64,000 bases of DNA from Anastatus disparis (GCA_017163975.1 JAFFSR010000016.1:1276001-1340000); one strand, 5' to 3'. Numbered from the stretch's first letter, positions 1-12,196 are shown. A program made the numbers and translations. The notes: generated from the letters alone by a model not told the origin.

Positions 1-1439
1 TAGAGAAACTGATTAGAATTTATATTCATTATTATTTTTCTTTTAAATTCTAAACTTCTTTAGAAACGGGAAAATCCAGCATTGGACTAGAAAGTCGACA
101 TATCCGATGGCTGATGGTTTATACTAGAGGGAAGTTACTAGTGTCCTAGGTTAAGGTCAAATAGCGCATTTGGCCGCTGAACGTAATATGTGGCGTTAAT
201 ATCCGGAAACAACAAGCAATAGTGGAAAAAAATTCATAAAATTCCCTATAGCAGCGGGCTGGTATAAAAATCGAAAAGATATAAAAACAGAAAAAAAACT
301 AGAGTTAGGTTTTCATCGGACATGCTGTAGGAAGCATGGCTAACTTCCATAGATATTCGGCGTTTAGAGAATGCTTTGTATCTTCACAGTGTAAATCAGA
401 CAACAAGATGGAAAAGTGACAAGTACTGCCGCAAGAATTTTTGGAATTTTGGTTTACATAAAAATTAAAACAATCTTTTCGTTTAAATAATAGGAGTGAT
501 ATTTTTCGTATAGTAAATTAAATAACATAAGAAAGAAAGAAAACATTGAGTCACTTGTTGACCTCCCCTCTTACAAAGTTTTATTGTTGTCCCCGACAAT
601 TAACTTTAGTCAGAAGCAGTTCAGTTTATTCCATCTATTGATGATCTAACCGCATTCAGTCTTGATGACTATTTAGAAGAGGATTCCTGGAATATAAAAT
701 TGTTGCATGATTCTAACGCATAGTGTTTACACAAGAAAAAAAATGAAACCGCGATCATGCACTCCAACGTGCCTATTAAACATGAACAATAGTTTTATCT
801 TAAACGATAATAAATCATAAGATAAAATTATGTTGAGAAACCGAGAGACACCTTTTGTTTACAGAATATTGAGTAGCCTTCAGGATTACAAACTAATCCT
901 GAAAGGGTAATTGTACATAGAAGGATTTAACCTTTAATTACAGGAAAAGGACTATTTTTAGCTGATCCAAATACATTGACATCTTGACTGATAATTTAAT
1001 GTCGACTACAACCAGTTGTTAGAATTAATCAGGAACATAAAGATTATCTGGTACTGAACAGGAGTCCAGTATTACTGATTTACCAGTAGTGTGTTTAAGC
1101 GAAATGCCTTAGGGTGATTAAAAGATTGTTATTTTTTATAATAACTATCGCAGAGTTTTATTCACAAAGTTAATGAACGGTGACAGCATTTATACTGCCA
1201 GTACAAAGAAAAACAATATTTGTGTTTCTACGACTTCCCTATTCTCTGATAATTAATAATTATATTTTTGCAATAATAAGAATAAGAAGAGCCGTATGTA
1301 CAACGATAGAACAAGATCGAATGTAGTTCAAGTTACCATCAAAGGAATTGAATTATCTAATAAAAAAGTTAAAGGACATCAAGAATGACTGGTTGAAAAT
1401 CAAAGTTAAACTGCAAGGTCATAGCATGAGAGCGTCATT

Positions 1440-1625
1440 GTTAATATCAATTGTAATGAATTCGCGAAGCTTTGGCCAACGCATGCTGCAGAGATCCATA
1501 CGGCGTTCATCGTGATCAGAATTTCCGACGGATGGTTGAAGGCAACCTGGTAGAAATTAAGAGGCAAGATTGACCAATAGTTTTATTTTATCTATAATGA
1601 TTAAAATTCAGATTTTAAGAGGGTT
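1440..1625 (+). repeat. Diverged duplicate block, copy 1
   Basis: This stretch and about 2,140-2,330 share a chain of recognisable words in the same order: GGCGT..A.CGTGA, then a GGTTGA.GGCAA.CTGGT core, then GA.CAATAGTTTTAT.T. The two copies lie about 700 bp apart, same orientation, separated by small indels. Read on the plus strand both give a short peptide of the form GVHRD.NF...VEGNLV, so the ancestral unit may have been coding. I do not recognise the family. Confidence 0.4.
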
Positions 1626-2139
1626 TGAGTTAAAAATTTGAAATCACTCATAAGGCGTTTTTACATTATTTAAAGAATGTTTGGAAAGAAGCGGTATTAG
1701 TTCCTTTTTTTATACGGAAAGGTTAAGTTTGATCAATGAAAAAAATGTTACAGGTTCAGAATTTTTCCTGACAAAAATAATTTCAGTTATTTGCATTTTT
1801 TTCTTTTTTTTTCAAATAACTTCAATGTTATTACTCACAGTGATGTATATGAAAAGCCTAAAGGCCTATATATTATCCTCAAAGTGTGGATAGTACAGAG
1901 CATAATCTGCAATAATGTAAATGAATTATTAAAAGTGTCTTTTTCTACGTGCGTGAAATAATAAAAATAGGAAACTGTAGATTCCCAGCTAAAAATAAAA
2001 TCAGTATAGAGAATAGTTTATAAAATTTCTATACTGATACTAGGAGCTCTTAAATAAGTTTCTGTTTCTAGAAAAAGTAACAAAGCAAATAGAGCAAAAA
2101 ACGAAACTGATAGTGATTCATAGCTATTTTTCGTTGCAT

Positions 2140-2330
2140 AGAGTTGCAGAATTTTGGTTGTATGGCGTACACCGTGACAGAAACTTCTTATGTACGGTCA
2201 GACTCGTTGAGGGCAATCTGGTCAATTTTTATAAATATCCAGCGTAAAAACTAAGAGATAGAACTGATCAATAGTTTTATCTCATCTATGTTAATTGTAA
2301 GAGTTCGCAGCGATAGAGTTATTTGAGAGA
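2140..2330 (+). repeat. Diverged duplicate block, copy 2
   Basis: Second member of the pair described at 1,440-1,625. This copy keeps the longer open stretch, with the motif YGVHRDRNF followed by VRLVEGNLV before a stop. No flanking target duplication or terminal repeat is visible, so tandem duplication followed by decay is as likely as two insertions. Confidence 0.4.
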
Positions 2331-2772
2331 TTCTTTAATAGTTACTTCCATTAAGAAAATAATTTATTGTGTACCAAGTTCATTTCATGAGTTTTCGCTA
2401 TTAAGATTGACTGAATTATTTTTTATGTCAATCTTCGATGCTCGGGTAAACTTTTTCATCATTGGGAATTAATATATTTATAAAAAGAAAAATTAAAAAA
2501 AAGTTTTTAATTCAACAAACAAAACAACAAAAAAAAAATTTTTTTTAAATAAAAATTTTGTTTGAATGAAATAATTAATGTTAACTATGCAGTTGATGTT
2601 AAAATTAAATTAAAAAATATTCGTGAATAAATGTAAGAAAAAGATGTATAAGATTTGCCAAGTCAAATATAAAAGTAAATGATATTACCGAGGTTATACC
2701 CAAGTCGTATGACGGATCCTTGAAAACACTAACACTATTCGCACTATATAACTATGTATATTATCAAATAAA

Positions 2773-3455
2773 AATTAACTTACAAGGAGAGTGCATTGCA
2801 TTTGGGTCTTGGATTTTCTTCTAGCTTTGGGATTTTTTTTCTTACATAAAATCATGAAAAAAGCCGCGTTCATTCGGTCCAACGCTCGATTTTTTCCGAG
2901 TTATGATCAGTTTTGTCTGTTTTGTTGAAAAAATTGCATCTGCTTTATAATTTTACAGTTTTCGAACTACTTATTTTAGAAGGTTTTTACTGATTGCATA
3001 TTAAAGTTGAGATTAAAACCTTTCGATTGAAAAAAAGCACAAGTTGTTAAAAAGTTATGAGCAAATAAAAATAGCGCAAATATTTAGCTCAAAAAATGCA
3101 TAGAAAATAAATGCAACATTTTAGTCAGAAATTCATTTCAATTTTCATCCCTTCATAAGTTTTAAACAACTTGAGTTTTTTGGATACATTTTTTTTTTAA
3201 TCGAAAGGTTTTAATCTCAACTTCAATATGCAATCAGTAAAAACCTTCTAGGATAAGTAGTTCGAAAACTGTAAAATTATAAAGCAGATGCAATTTCTTC
3301 AACAAAACAGATAAAACTGCTCATAACTTAGAATAAATCGAGCGTTGGACCGAATGGACGCGGCTTTTTTCATGATTTTATGTAAGAAAAAAGATCTCAA
3401 AGCTAGAAGAAAATTCAAGACCCAAATGCAATGCACTCTCCTTGTTAGTTAAATT
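2773..3455. repeat. Long foldback element (MITE-like), ~680 bp
   Basis: The two ends are inverted copies of each other: CAAGGAGAGTGCATTGCATT near 2,783 pairs with the reverse complement near 3,440, and pairing continues for about 260 bases per arm (for example the segment at 2,985-3,036 against 3,192-3,245). About 150 bp of unpaired centre remains. There is no coding capacity. The arms differ at scattered positions, so this is an old non-autonomous foldback transposon and not a recent assembly hairpin. Confidence 0.85.
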
Positions 3456-4948
3456 GAAGTAGATAATGCTTATTTTGCTGCTGGAATTAGACTGATGAGT
3501 TTGATCATGTCTGTCCAGTTTTTATATCTAAACAATAAGTAGTAGGAGTTCCCTCTCTTTATGAGGTTTACCACATCGCTTAATCCTAATTGGTCTTTAA
3601 CGTCTCCCTCCTATTATTTTAATCACTGGGAAAGTTTGAGTTGCTATCTGTTTCTTTGTATTTATTGGAATAAAGATTGTTTTACTTGCTGACATTAGAT
3701 ATAACGGTTGGAGTCACATTTGTAAAAAGAGAATTAAATTTAGCTTGAATTTACATGACATGAGAAAGAAAATATGGTTTTAATCTTCTATATTATATGT
3801 TATATCACGTTACATTATTTTTGTTACGTTATATTATATTTGTTGCTTTAAAGAATTCAAAATTACCTTTCGTATAGAATAGGATAATCCACGTGAATTT
3901 AATAATCGAACTCAATTAATATTAACTTAACCTAATGGCTTTGTATATTCGGCTTCCATTCTCTACAGTGACGTTAGATATCCCAGAGCCATAAATCTAT
4001 TATATCATTTTTTCATTCTGATCCATTGTATTTATTTTTCATATTATATCTTTTCATTTTGTTCATTTTCATATTCATTGTATTCATTGGTCACAACAAA
4101 ATGCACTAAAAGCATGACCATGTCCCCCCAAATTATTAGAAAAATCTTGTGTTGTTTACCAGGCTTCCGCTCCATACACTGACGTTAGATATCTTAACAC
4201 ATCAGCAATTTTCCATCGCGTTTCACTGTGCATGATCGAATCAGCTCCCGCCCGACTGTGACGTTTCATTGATCATCATCCTCAGTGAAAATATTCATTG
4301 TATTTCTTATTGTAATCCCCTTTTTCATTGTATATATTTATTGTTTCATTTATTTATTTTAGATTCATTATTTTATTTTTCGCTTTATTTACACTCAAGT
4401 CGCTACTTAATTCTAACTGTTTCCTTTGCGACTGTTTCTTCTGTATTTTGTGGGTCGCAAAGCCACAAAATCCTGAAACCATCGTTTATTTGACATCTAT
4501 TCAAATACCGCAATAGTTGATAGTATACTATCCTAACTTAAAATATCGTATTTGTTCTCGCAATATATGGTGTTTTTACCATGAATTTAATATATATCTA
4601 ACCAGCAGATATTAGGAGCAACAAATATAAATTATAAAATTTATCTTAATGGTTTCAACGAATTAAATATGTGTCGTGACTCCGTCCGATATTTATATAT
4701 AAAAAAAACTTTGTTAGTTTTAGTAAATACTGAGATTGGAAAAATAAGAAACAACTTTGATTTTCGATTTTCTAATTAAATTGGGATGCATACTAATTTA
4801 AAGTATATATGCCTTCCATTCACAAGTTAGTAAGTTTTCTATTAATTCGAATAAAAGAAAAATTATTTTTCGGGTGTCCTTGTTGTTGGTGTTAATTTAT
4901 CTGAGAACAAGGAAATCTAGTTAATTTATGTGTATTGGAATATATTTA

Positions 4949-5000
<52 letters not shown>

Positions 5001-6300
5001 CTAGCAAGTTATTATTATCGATTATTTACGATCAAGAAATAAAATTTCTGAATTTTGAATTTACGGGGATAGTCTGAATTCTAAGTTTTACAGTTGATCT
5101 TTTAATTATTTAAGAATTACTATGCAAGTAGTAACTTTTTCGAATTAAGTACTTAAAACATTGTTAAAACCTACAGTGTAAATTAAATTAATTAACGTTT
5201 AGTGACTTGAAGCAGTTTCAAATTCTGAATCGAAATATAAGTAGATACTAAAGTTCATACTAAAATAAAGTGTCTACGTAATTTTTTGAAGAGAAATTTT
5301 GTTTTTTGATTCTTTTTTTTTCCTGCTCATATTTTTCCTGGCCTTTCTGCCGCTTTACAAACTTTATAATCAAGTCGTTGGGTTCCCTTAAAGGGCAAAA
5401 CCTTCTGGAAAACCCACCTCAATACTCGGCCAAAATTTCGTTTGTGGTAAAGTTTATTCGAAAATATTTTGCTTATCTTTTTACTGTAATATCACTCTTA
5501 TGTCTTGCTGAGCCAACTCAAGTAACTTCAACCTTCAATAACTCCATCAATTTTCAATCTCTCCAAACGTTCGAAATGTTAAATTAAAGGTCTTTTTAAG
5601 AGAATTCCAGCGCCGTTTGCCGATTGTAAAAATATTAAAAATTCGTGATGGTATGGAAGGATGAAAAGTAGAAAAAAGTCAAAAAAACGCTCGTTGTCTT
5701 TAAGGTTATGTAGCAAAGCCATTTCCATAAATCCAAATGTGCTAATGATTTCTTAAAAGTTTGGTTTAAAACGGAAAAAACGACGTATTGTGAGTTTATT
5801 TTGGTGCAATATTGGATTAATGAGGAGTATTCGAAAACTAGAGAAAAACAGTCAAAAAAGGGCCCATTTTTGGACTTTGTATAGCCATTTCTCGGCATCT
5901 ATTGGGTCTGGAAGGCTGAAATTTGGCATGAGTTTCTAAGTTTCATAGTACAAAAAGATGTCATGGTCAATGGGAAATTCCGGAGACCCACTGCGAACAC
6001 TTTTTAGAAAAAGTATTGGAATGGCTCATATATATACAATCAATTATCATAGAGGGGGAGGGTAGATAAGTTGGTACACATGGACCAGGTGTTCTCTGGA
6101 AAATATATACTATTATAGATAAGTAGGATGGAAGGAGGAAATAGAAGGAAGTAAATAATTATAAGCATATTTTTATGCGCACACAAAATTAAATTTATTT
6201 AAATATATAAATTCCGAAAATTGACATTGATTATACTTAAATCTAAGACATACATTTGATTACGACATTATTATGAGTAACTCAACCTAGAAATACATGT
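3456..6300. other. AT-rich intergenic DNA
   Basis: No gene is supported. A short motif (GACGTTAGATATC with similar upstream flank) occurs twice, near 3,970 and 4,182. A dinucleotide (TA)n tract lies at about 4,953-4,999. Small ORFs here are low-complexity and T-rich, with no domain. The 3' end of the decayed Polinton lies somewhere near the right edge; no clear terminal inverted repeat was found. Confidence 0.5.
4953..4999. repeat. (TA)n microsatellite
   Basis: A nearly perfect TA dinucleotide run of about 47 bases. Confidence 0.95.
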
Positions 6301-6310
6301 TTAATTACCT

Positions 6311-6769
6311 TTATGAGCCTTGAGAACGTTCTCTGGCGAATGTGGTCGCCCGCTTACATCTTTTGCATTTAACTTTATTTAAAATTCTTTTATAAAAATT
6401 TTCAGTTATTTTATCATGTTTTTTCGCGTTATTTGAAAAGAAGCTACAAAACGCGCGTAAACTAGCACCACTACACATATAATATAGAAACATAGTAGTA
6501 TACTGGCCGCAACACGTCGAATCGATGTTTTGCAGTCTCTTGGTGCTCCATCCAAAAACCATACATTTTCTTCTGAGTCTTTCAAGATGGTATTTTGGAA
6601 CTGGTGGGAAACCGTAACTATCGAAATATGTTCCGTATCCATTTTTATTGATATGCACGGCCACCCAATGCGTACCAGATTTTGTATGATCATCGGTATT
6701 ACACACTATGGCGATTGATGTCATCATTACATTCGGAATTCGATCTGCTGCAAATTGCTGTATACGCAA
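6311..6769 (-). pseudogene. PRO: Polinton adenain-type cysteine protease (PRO), N-terminally damaged
   Basis: A 152-codon open frame with the Ulp1/adenovirus-protease fold signature. The catalytic histidine is in GTHWVAVHI (about H34), the acid in TYFDSYG (D50), the oxyanion glutamine at about Q80 (RLQN) and the nucleophile in DSTCCGQY (C87). In Polintons this enzyme is thought to mature capsid proteins. The usual N-terminal part upstream of the FAADRIP motif is not in this frame, and the sequence just upstream resembles it in another frame, which suggests a frameshift near 6,770. The start in this frame is a TTG, not an ATG. A basic tail (KCKRCKRATTFARERSQ) follows the core. It is last in the minus-strand gene run. 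Confidence 0.85.
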
Positions 6770-7213
6770 ATTGTTTTAGCTTTCAGCCCTTCCAGGGCCC
6801 TCATTATCTGACTGGTGTTCATTTATATTATTTTCGTGTGTTAAGGAGATGTAAAAGGGACACCACACCTGTATTTATAGATATTAGCTTCCGTTCCATT
6901 TTATTGCTGAATTTCCAGAAAAGAAATGCATTAGTTTGTAGTATGTACCATAATGATTATTTAGATAAATTTTTAAATAAATTCATTAATTAGTTTTTAA
7001 GATATTTGGATTCCTGTACAAAATTGAAAAATGTTAATAAATAATTTTGGAATCTGAAGTTCTCAATAACTAATGAATGAATTTTTTTTTAAATGTAACC
7101 GAATAATCTTTATGGTACATAATAGAAGCTAATGCATTTTTTTATTGAAAATTTTGCAATAAAATGTAAAGATAGTGAATATTTATGAGTACAGGTGCAG
7201 TGATTATTTTACA

Positions 7214-7912
7214 TTACCTTAAACTACTATTCTCATCATCATCACTCGCGTATTCTATGGTTTTATCGTCGTCGTCGACATTGTTTACTTCGTCGATTCC
7301 GGTAAAAGTCACACTCAATCCAAATCTTACGATGCTATTTTTTTTGTAAGCAAGTTTTTGAAGAGAGTCATAGAATAGTTCACTACTTCTTTTAGGCAGA
7401 TTTTGTTGAGATTCTTGAGGGAGTAGTAAATAAAGCCACTGTCTCAACAGATGTGATCTCTGCATGACACAGTACTCCTTTTTATAGAGGTTTTCTTGGC
7501 AAGCGAGAAAACAGCATACTTTCTGGGAAGAGAACTGTCTTTGTAAATCGGTTAAGCCTGTGGTAGTGTAGTCCTGTATATTTCTAACGCTACGTGCCAT
7601 AGTAGATTCTATCTATCTAGCCTTTTTAGCACCTCTGACATAAATTCTAATAGCATTTCTCGCTATGTTGTAAAAATGATACCGTCATTTGCGTAGAATA
7701 ACATCACCATCGAACCACTGTAAACCGTGTAGACATGATGATACGTAATCGTTATTAGTTTTTATATCTTTTGGTAAATTATCAAAATTGTAGGGTGACG
7801 CTATTATCCAATGACCAATGACTTATTCTTGTAGAGAAACTACTGCTACTTCCTTGGGTAAAAATTTATTATTTTTATCTCTTGAGCCTCGAATATCTAT
7901 TACATAATCCAT
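7214..7912 (-). pseudogene. Conserved Polinton protein of unknown function, three in-frame stops
   Basis: Reading from an ATG at 7,912 the frame stays the same to 7,214 (about 232 codons) but is broken by TAA, TGA and TAG. Visible motifs are VIDIRG near the start, KFLPKEVAVVS, GHWII, LHGLQWFDGDV and IYVRGAKK, then a cysteine-containing C-terminal half ending in an acidic tail (VDDDDKTIEYASDDDEN). This motif order is that of an uncharacterised protein commonly found in arthropod Polintons (VIDIQGF...KE.AV...HW...LP...HGI.W.DG). Its role is not known to me. Only the distal 128 codons remain continuously open. It lies between the capsid and protease genes. Confidence 0.7.
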
Positions 7913-8027
7913 CCTGTCGAGAACGTGAGTGCGTGTGTGCTACAGTTTAGAGTGAGAAGAAACTGAAGCAATGGGGAATGAGCCGAATGCTATTATAATG
8001 TTTTTCCCAAAATTTTCTCCCCCCACC

Positions 8028-9335
8028 TTAGGCATTAAAATACGTTATAATTTGTCTGTTCAAGTCTATTTCTAGTACGTTATCGAATTCAACGTAAACA
8101 ATGCAATTGATTGTTTTCCTAAGCGCCTGCTCGAAGCGAACTTCAATACGTAGAGCACCCGAGCCAATAAGATTCCAATGTGATAAAAAATGAGCCGATA
8201 AATCAGGCGTGAAGTCAAATGCAAAGAGACAGTAACCTTCTGGATAAATGGTTCGACTGAGATCGATACCCTCGTTGAGAAAATGTATACCAGTACTGGA
8301 GAATAGCGTATGATAAGCGTTTACATAGGGTTTATTATTCCCTGTGTATTTTAGCTGTAGAGGTTTGCTTGGTATTTGTACTCCATCAACGTAAAGAGAG
8401 AAAAAATTGATAGAATAATGTTGAAAGTTGGAAGAATTCAATTGTCGATTGCCGTTGAAGGCTTGGTTACTCACAAAACCTATGATGATCCTTTTTGGCA
8501 ACTGCCTCAATATAACATTATGAAGAGTATCTCCTAAGATTCTGCTGTGTAGAGTGAATGATTTGACTTCCACTCTTGTTATTGGGTATTTTGCAGTAGT
8601 TTTGGCCAAAGCATTAGCATGAGCCAATAGTATGGCTAGACTTATTTTAGCTTGACGGACGATAAGCGTCACTTCTTTGATGCGTACTGAAAATTTTTCG
8701 TCATCGCTGAAATCCATCGAACAAAACGCGTCCTTGCTACAAACGAGCCTCACTCGCATCTCAACACCATTTACCAAAAATTTACTTTAATTAAATACAT
8801 CGCAATGGAGGTGGCCAATTATATTGACAACTTTACCACCAGCTGTAAAGTATTGACGATTCCGAAAACCGACATTAGCCACAGCTGTTTCAGTAGCAAT
8901 TGCTGGTGACGCATCCATACATCCTGCTGTGTCCGCATATCAAAGTGCGGAGGTTAGGTGTGATGTTAAGGCAGGAGAAGCGTAATTTAGGAGCGTTTTT
9001 ATGTGAGCTCTGTAAGGATGGACGTTGTTTGGGAGTGAAACTAGCTGTGAATTGAAGAAAATGTCCGTTTGTTTGAACAACGAATGTAAAAAATTGTTAA
9101 TAGGAGCAGCTTTTGTATTCTCGACGTCGGTTTCCACGAGTGTAATTTTCACGCTTACTTGTAACATTGTATGCGCTAGATCGATGTAACTCTCGGCCGA
9201 ATAAGGAACTGAAAATTCTAAAGGTGAATTTCTTTTATTGCTGAGAGATGATACAGGTTTGTAGTAGAGAAAAGAACTGCTTTCAATCGATGTTTGCGTC
9301 GGAGGAAAAGTAAAAATATCTAGTTCGCTCTTCAT
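8028..9335 (-). pseudogene. MCP: Polinton major capsid protein (double jelly-roll), two in-frame stops
   Basis: One reading frame of about 435 codons from 9,335 to 8,028, interrupted only by a TGA near 8,940 and a TAA near 8,790. Recognisable Polinton MCP motifs are PINNFLHSLF and SQLVSLPNNVHPYRAH in the N-terminal part, then CDVF, FLVNGVEMRVRLV and SKDAFC after the second stop, then PFL-type strands such as PSKPLQLKY and FNGNRQLNSSNFQHY. The protein forms the icosahedral shell of the predicted Polinton virion. No frameshift is needed to read through, so decay here is by point mutation alone. Neighbours are the pVI-like peptide upstream and a conserved unknown downstream, all co-oriented. Confidence 0.88.
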
Positions 9336-9703
9336 ACCTTCACCACTGCACGCGTGTAGGAAAGCGATTTTTTAAAAATCATTTATTTAGATGCAAAAAT
9401 GTCAGATACGCTTCTCAACACTTTCTTCTTTCGCCTCAATGTTTTTTTTTCTTGCCTATACCACGCTTACTTGTCTTTATCTTTGTCTTTCTTGTCTTGC
9501 TCGATGCGTTGTGTGCGGGAGCACGAGCTCGCGTTGACTGTCGTTTGTGCTTAGCAGTTACAGCATTTCATATCCACTACCTTTCATAATATTTAAAATC
9601 TTACTAGTGGCTTTTCTTTTCAAATTTCGACCCGACTCTCGAGCACGCGTGTTGAGAGACTCTTTAAAATTCGCTCTCTTAATCGACACGTCGTCTAGCA
9701 CGT

Positions 9704-9910
9704 TCAAGCCTTTTCAACGGCTTCTTTGCCTACTGCTTTGGCCCTACTGGCAAGATATGGCACAATTTTTGTAAACAATCCTCCGAGAAAGCTACCAATT
9801 CCAGAGCCTCTTTGAAACGTTAAACCATAGTAAACGTTTTTAATACCACTTCCACCACTACCAGCCTGCTTGTCGTAGTAATGAATATGATAACTGATAT
9901 CGCTATGCAA
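9704..9910 (-). CDS. Polinton pVI/core-like small glycine-rich peptide, possibly intact
   Basis: A 68-codon ORF with an ATG start. The centre is GSGIGSFLGGLFTKIVPYLA, followed by SRAKAVGKEAVEKA. A glycine-rich hydrophobic helix followed by KAVGKEA is a common feature of small Polinton structural proteins that have been compared with adenovirus pVI or pX; that comparison is from family knowledge and is weak at this length. The ORF stops a few bases before a run of GC-richer sequence and could be longer in the intact gene. It sits directly 3' of the penton-like gene with almost no spacer, as in compact virus-like elements. Confidence 0.6.
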   Translation of the reverse strand: MHSDISYHIHYYDKQAGSGGSGIKNVYYGLTFQRGSGIGSFLGGLFTKIVPYLASRAKAVGKEAVEKA

Positions 9911-9974
9911 TTAACGACTACGCTTAAAATGAAGCATAACCGTCAGCGTTCCATACTCAAAAGGTATTTTTTGA

Positions 9975-10185
9975 CCCTTGGAGCGCGAAATACGTATTTT
10001 TGGCTCACTTTTGCGAGCGCGAAATAGTACATTCTGTCTCACTTTTTCGCGGGCCAGAATACATTCTCGCCCGCTAGAGGCGAGCGCGGAATACATTCTT
10101 GCTCACGAAAAAGTGAACCAGAATGTATTGATACGAGCTCGCAAAAGTAAACCAAAAATACGTATTTCTCGTCTCTCGGGTTAAA
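9975..10185. repeat. Foldback insertion A inside the penton gene
   Basis: An imperfect palindrome of about 200 bp: GCGCGAAATACGTATTTTTGG near 9,980 is answered by its reverse complement near 10,165, and CACTTTTTCGCGGGCCAGAAT-like arms meet in the middle near 10,070. It is noticeably more GC-rich than the surroundings. It has no coding capacity and interrupts the penton reading frame. Confidence 0.75.
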
Positions 10186-10187
10186 AA

Positions 10188-10305
10188 ATAGTATATGTAC
10201 CACGGGCGCGACGGGGATTTATGGCCCTCGCTTCGCTCGTGCGAAAAATTCACACTTGGGCCAAAAACCCCTATTCCGCGCCATTGGTTCATAATGTACT
10301 ATTAC
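10188..10305. repeat. Foldback insertion B next to A
   Basis: A second hairpin of about 115 bp abutting the first. ATAGTATATGTACC at the left pairs with GGTTCATAATGTACTAT at the right, and GGGCGCGACGGGGATTTATG pairs with CAAAAACCCCTATTCCGCGCC. The boundary with intact penton coding sequence on the right is close to 10,300. Whether A and B entered separately or as one compound element cannot be decided here. Confidence 0.7.
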
Positions 10306-11060
10306 GCCCTTGTTGATCTCTTATATCGATATCAATATTTCGAAAGGTATGATGTAGTAGAGGTATGTATTGAATGGGTGCAAACTGTTTGACAACGGTT
10401 GATCCGAATTTGTACTTTGAATTTTCCAGAGCTACAATGCGTAAAAGTGCCGTTTCCGTATCATCGACTGCATAAGGTTTTTATATGTCTGTGTAAACGT
10501 AAAGCTGATCGGGTATGGCCCGATCTAAACTTGCTGGACTATTGCCCACATTTATACTTTTTCCTGAGTTGGAAGTGACAAAAGTTTCTGTTTCTCTGTG
10601 GACAATATCTTCAAAACCGAAAATTCGACAAATTTTTTCGTTGAAAGTCGTGTAGTGCAGCTCTTCGCAATTGCAAATTCTTTTTAAGGTGTAATAACAT
10701 ATGACTTTCTGAAACTCAGTCGGTTCAAGCTTCTGATGTTCACGCGCCTCGTGTACTTTATTTATATCTTTCACTAGCAGTTCGGTGCTACTGTATATGC
10801 TGTGAGGAAAATTACTAACCCGTTATTTTTCGAAACTTAGCGCTTCCTAACTCAAAAGTATAATAGGCTTCAGGTTCTTAAATATGCCTAATAGTCCAGG
10901 GTACGTGTATTTCAGCTAGACCGACCTGCCAGTTACCGATTAATCTAATTTCACGACATAAATAAGTAAGTGGTAAAACAAGTAGTCCTATTGCCGGGAA
11001 AATAGCGCATACTACTGTTTGGTAATACTAAATAAAAATCATCTAGATTATCCATTATTT

Positions 11061-12196
11061 TCAAATTCTTCCTACGTCTGATCCTTTAATACAAGAATTA
11101 AATTTATCTGGATATCCTTTCCACTTTACAAATAGCTCTTTTTTATTTCCGCTTCCTTTGGTCCAAAGAATGCGTTCAATCTTAAAATTTTGATCTTTCA
11201 GCAGTCGTTGTGATCCTACAGGAGCCAATTCTTCTGTATGAAAAAAACCGTCAATGTCCCCTACTTGTAAATCTTGTAACTTGTAGGTATAAAGATTTTG
11301 CCTGATAGAGAAGCGTTTAACTTCAAATATTTCCTCGCTACAATTCTTCTCGAATCCTTTTGCGAAGGTTTCCTTAGATCGACTGATCCTCACGTAGTCA
11401 CCAGCCTCGTATTTACGGTTTTTTATTTGCCTTTGATTTTTTCTTTGCTGAAGAGTGCGCCTCTGTAAATTTGCTCGTGCCTCAGTTGTGTTATATAAAT
11501 TAACCTCTGAAGGTTTCATCTTCATACTTGAATGTACTGTATTGTTGTATGCGTAAACTATCTTTTGTATTACATCGATGTACCTATGTGTATTGCGGCG
11601 TGTGAAATATCTCCAAACACGTTCTTTGAGAGTTCGATTAAGACGTTCTACCACTGCCGCCTTAATGTCCGGATTTCTTGCCATTCTAAACTGTATGTCA
11701 TATTTTTTAAGAGTATTTTGCAAACCTGCACCAACAAACTCTTTACCTTTGTCAGTTTGTAAGTAAACAGGTGTACGACCATTGGTTCGCTTAAGAATCT
11801 TCTCGAATGTAGCTGATATAGTATGCGCTGTTTTATCCTACAGTGATTCTACCCATGCATACTTACTGAGCACGTCAATGACTACTAGTAAGTAGAAATA
11901 ACCGTCATTTTCTTTTTTTAGACTTGTTAGCTGACACAAATCTGCCTCCCAAACGTCATCCACGTTAGTTACGTTAAAAATAGTGTAATCTAGGAAATTT
12001 TTTTCTTATAGGACGGTGAAGAGTATAAGCATCTTGATTATTCAACCACTCGTATATTCGTTTTTGCTCTTTTTCTCTGTTTTTCAATTATTTATCCTCT
12101 TTTATTTTTACCCTTTATATTTAAGAGTAACAAATTTCGTGCTCCTGCATAACCTACTTCGTGGGAAGGGTCGTAATACTGATTTTCTAAAGACAT
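11061..12196 (-). pseudogene. INT: Polinton retrovirus-like integrase with chromodomain, broken
   Basis: An ATG at 12,196 opens with YYDPSHEVGYAGA, the usual N-terminal motif of Polinton integrases. The DDE core follows: WEADL (first D) near 11,950, LQTDKGKEF (second D) near 11,750, and AAVVERLNRTLKERVW (E) near 11,660. A C-terminal part has KYEAGDYVRIS and a chromodomain segment, RILWTKGSGNKKELFVKWKG. The enzyme inserts Polinton DNA. At least two stops (near 12,095 and 11,838) and a frame change near 12,000 break it, but the last 220 codons are open and end in an altered tail just after the chromodomain. It lies downstream of a conserved unknown gene with almost no gap. Confidence 0.88.

Larger units (their letters stand above)
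1..2772. other. AT-rich intergenic DNA, old gene or repeat debris
   Basis: I see no convincing intact gene. Base composition is slightly less extreme at 1-1,650 than further on, and short open stretches occur on the plus strand: about 35 codons around 615-720 with the readable motif FIPSIDDLTAFSLDDYLEED, and another around 870-1,110. These may be remains of a coding sequence, but stops interrupt every frame and I do not recognise the protein. The 70-codon ORF at 1,681-1,893 has homopolymer-rich composition and no domain, and I do not count it. A diverged duplicated block lies at about 1,440-1,625 and 2,140-2,330. Confidence 0.4.
9911..10774 (-). pseudogene. Polinton penton-like/minor capsid protein, one stop and split by foldback insertion
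   Basis: The upper part (10,774 to about 10,300) reads in one frame with a single TAA just after LYVYTDI. Motifs include LYVYTDI, TALLRIV, FAPIQYIPLL and IDIDIRD. The C-terminal end IPFEYGTLTVMLHFKRSR reappears at about 9,911-9,975 on the far side of roughly 330 bp of palindromic, unrelated sequence. In Polintons this protein with the LY.Y.DI...LLRI...Y.PL...I.IDIRD pattern is taken as the penton-type vertex protein. The insertion lies exactly between the IDIRD strand and the terminal strand. This is a clear case of a gene disrupted by later MITE insertion. Confidence 0.78.

Noticed and set aside
9911..10292. Short ORFs on both strands at the penton insertion
   Set aside because: They run through palindromic foldback sequence; only the final IPFEYG...HFKRSR part is real penton sequence.
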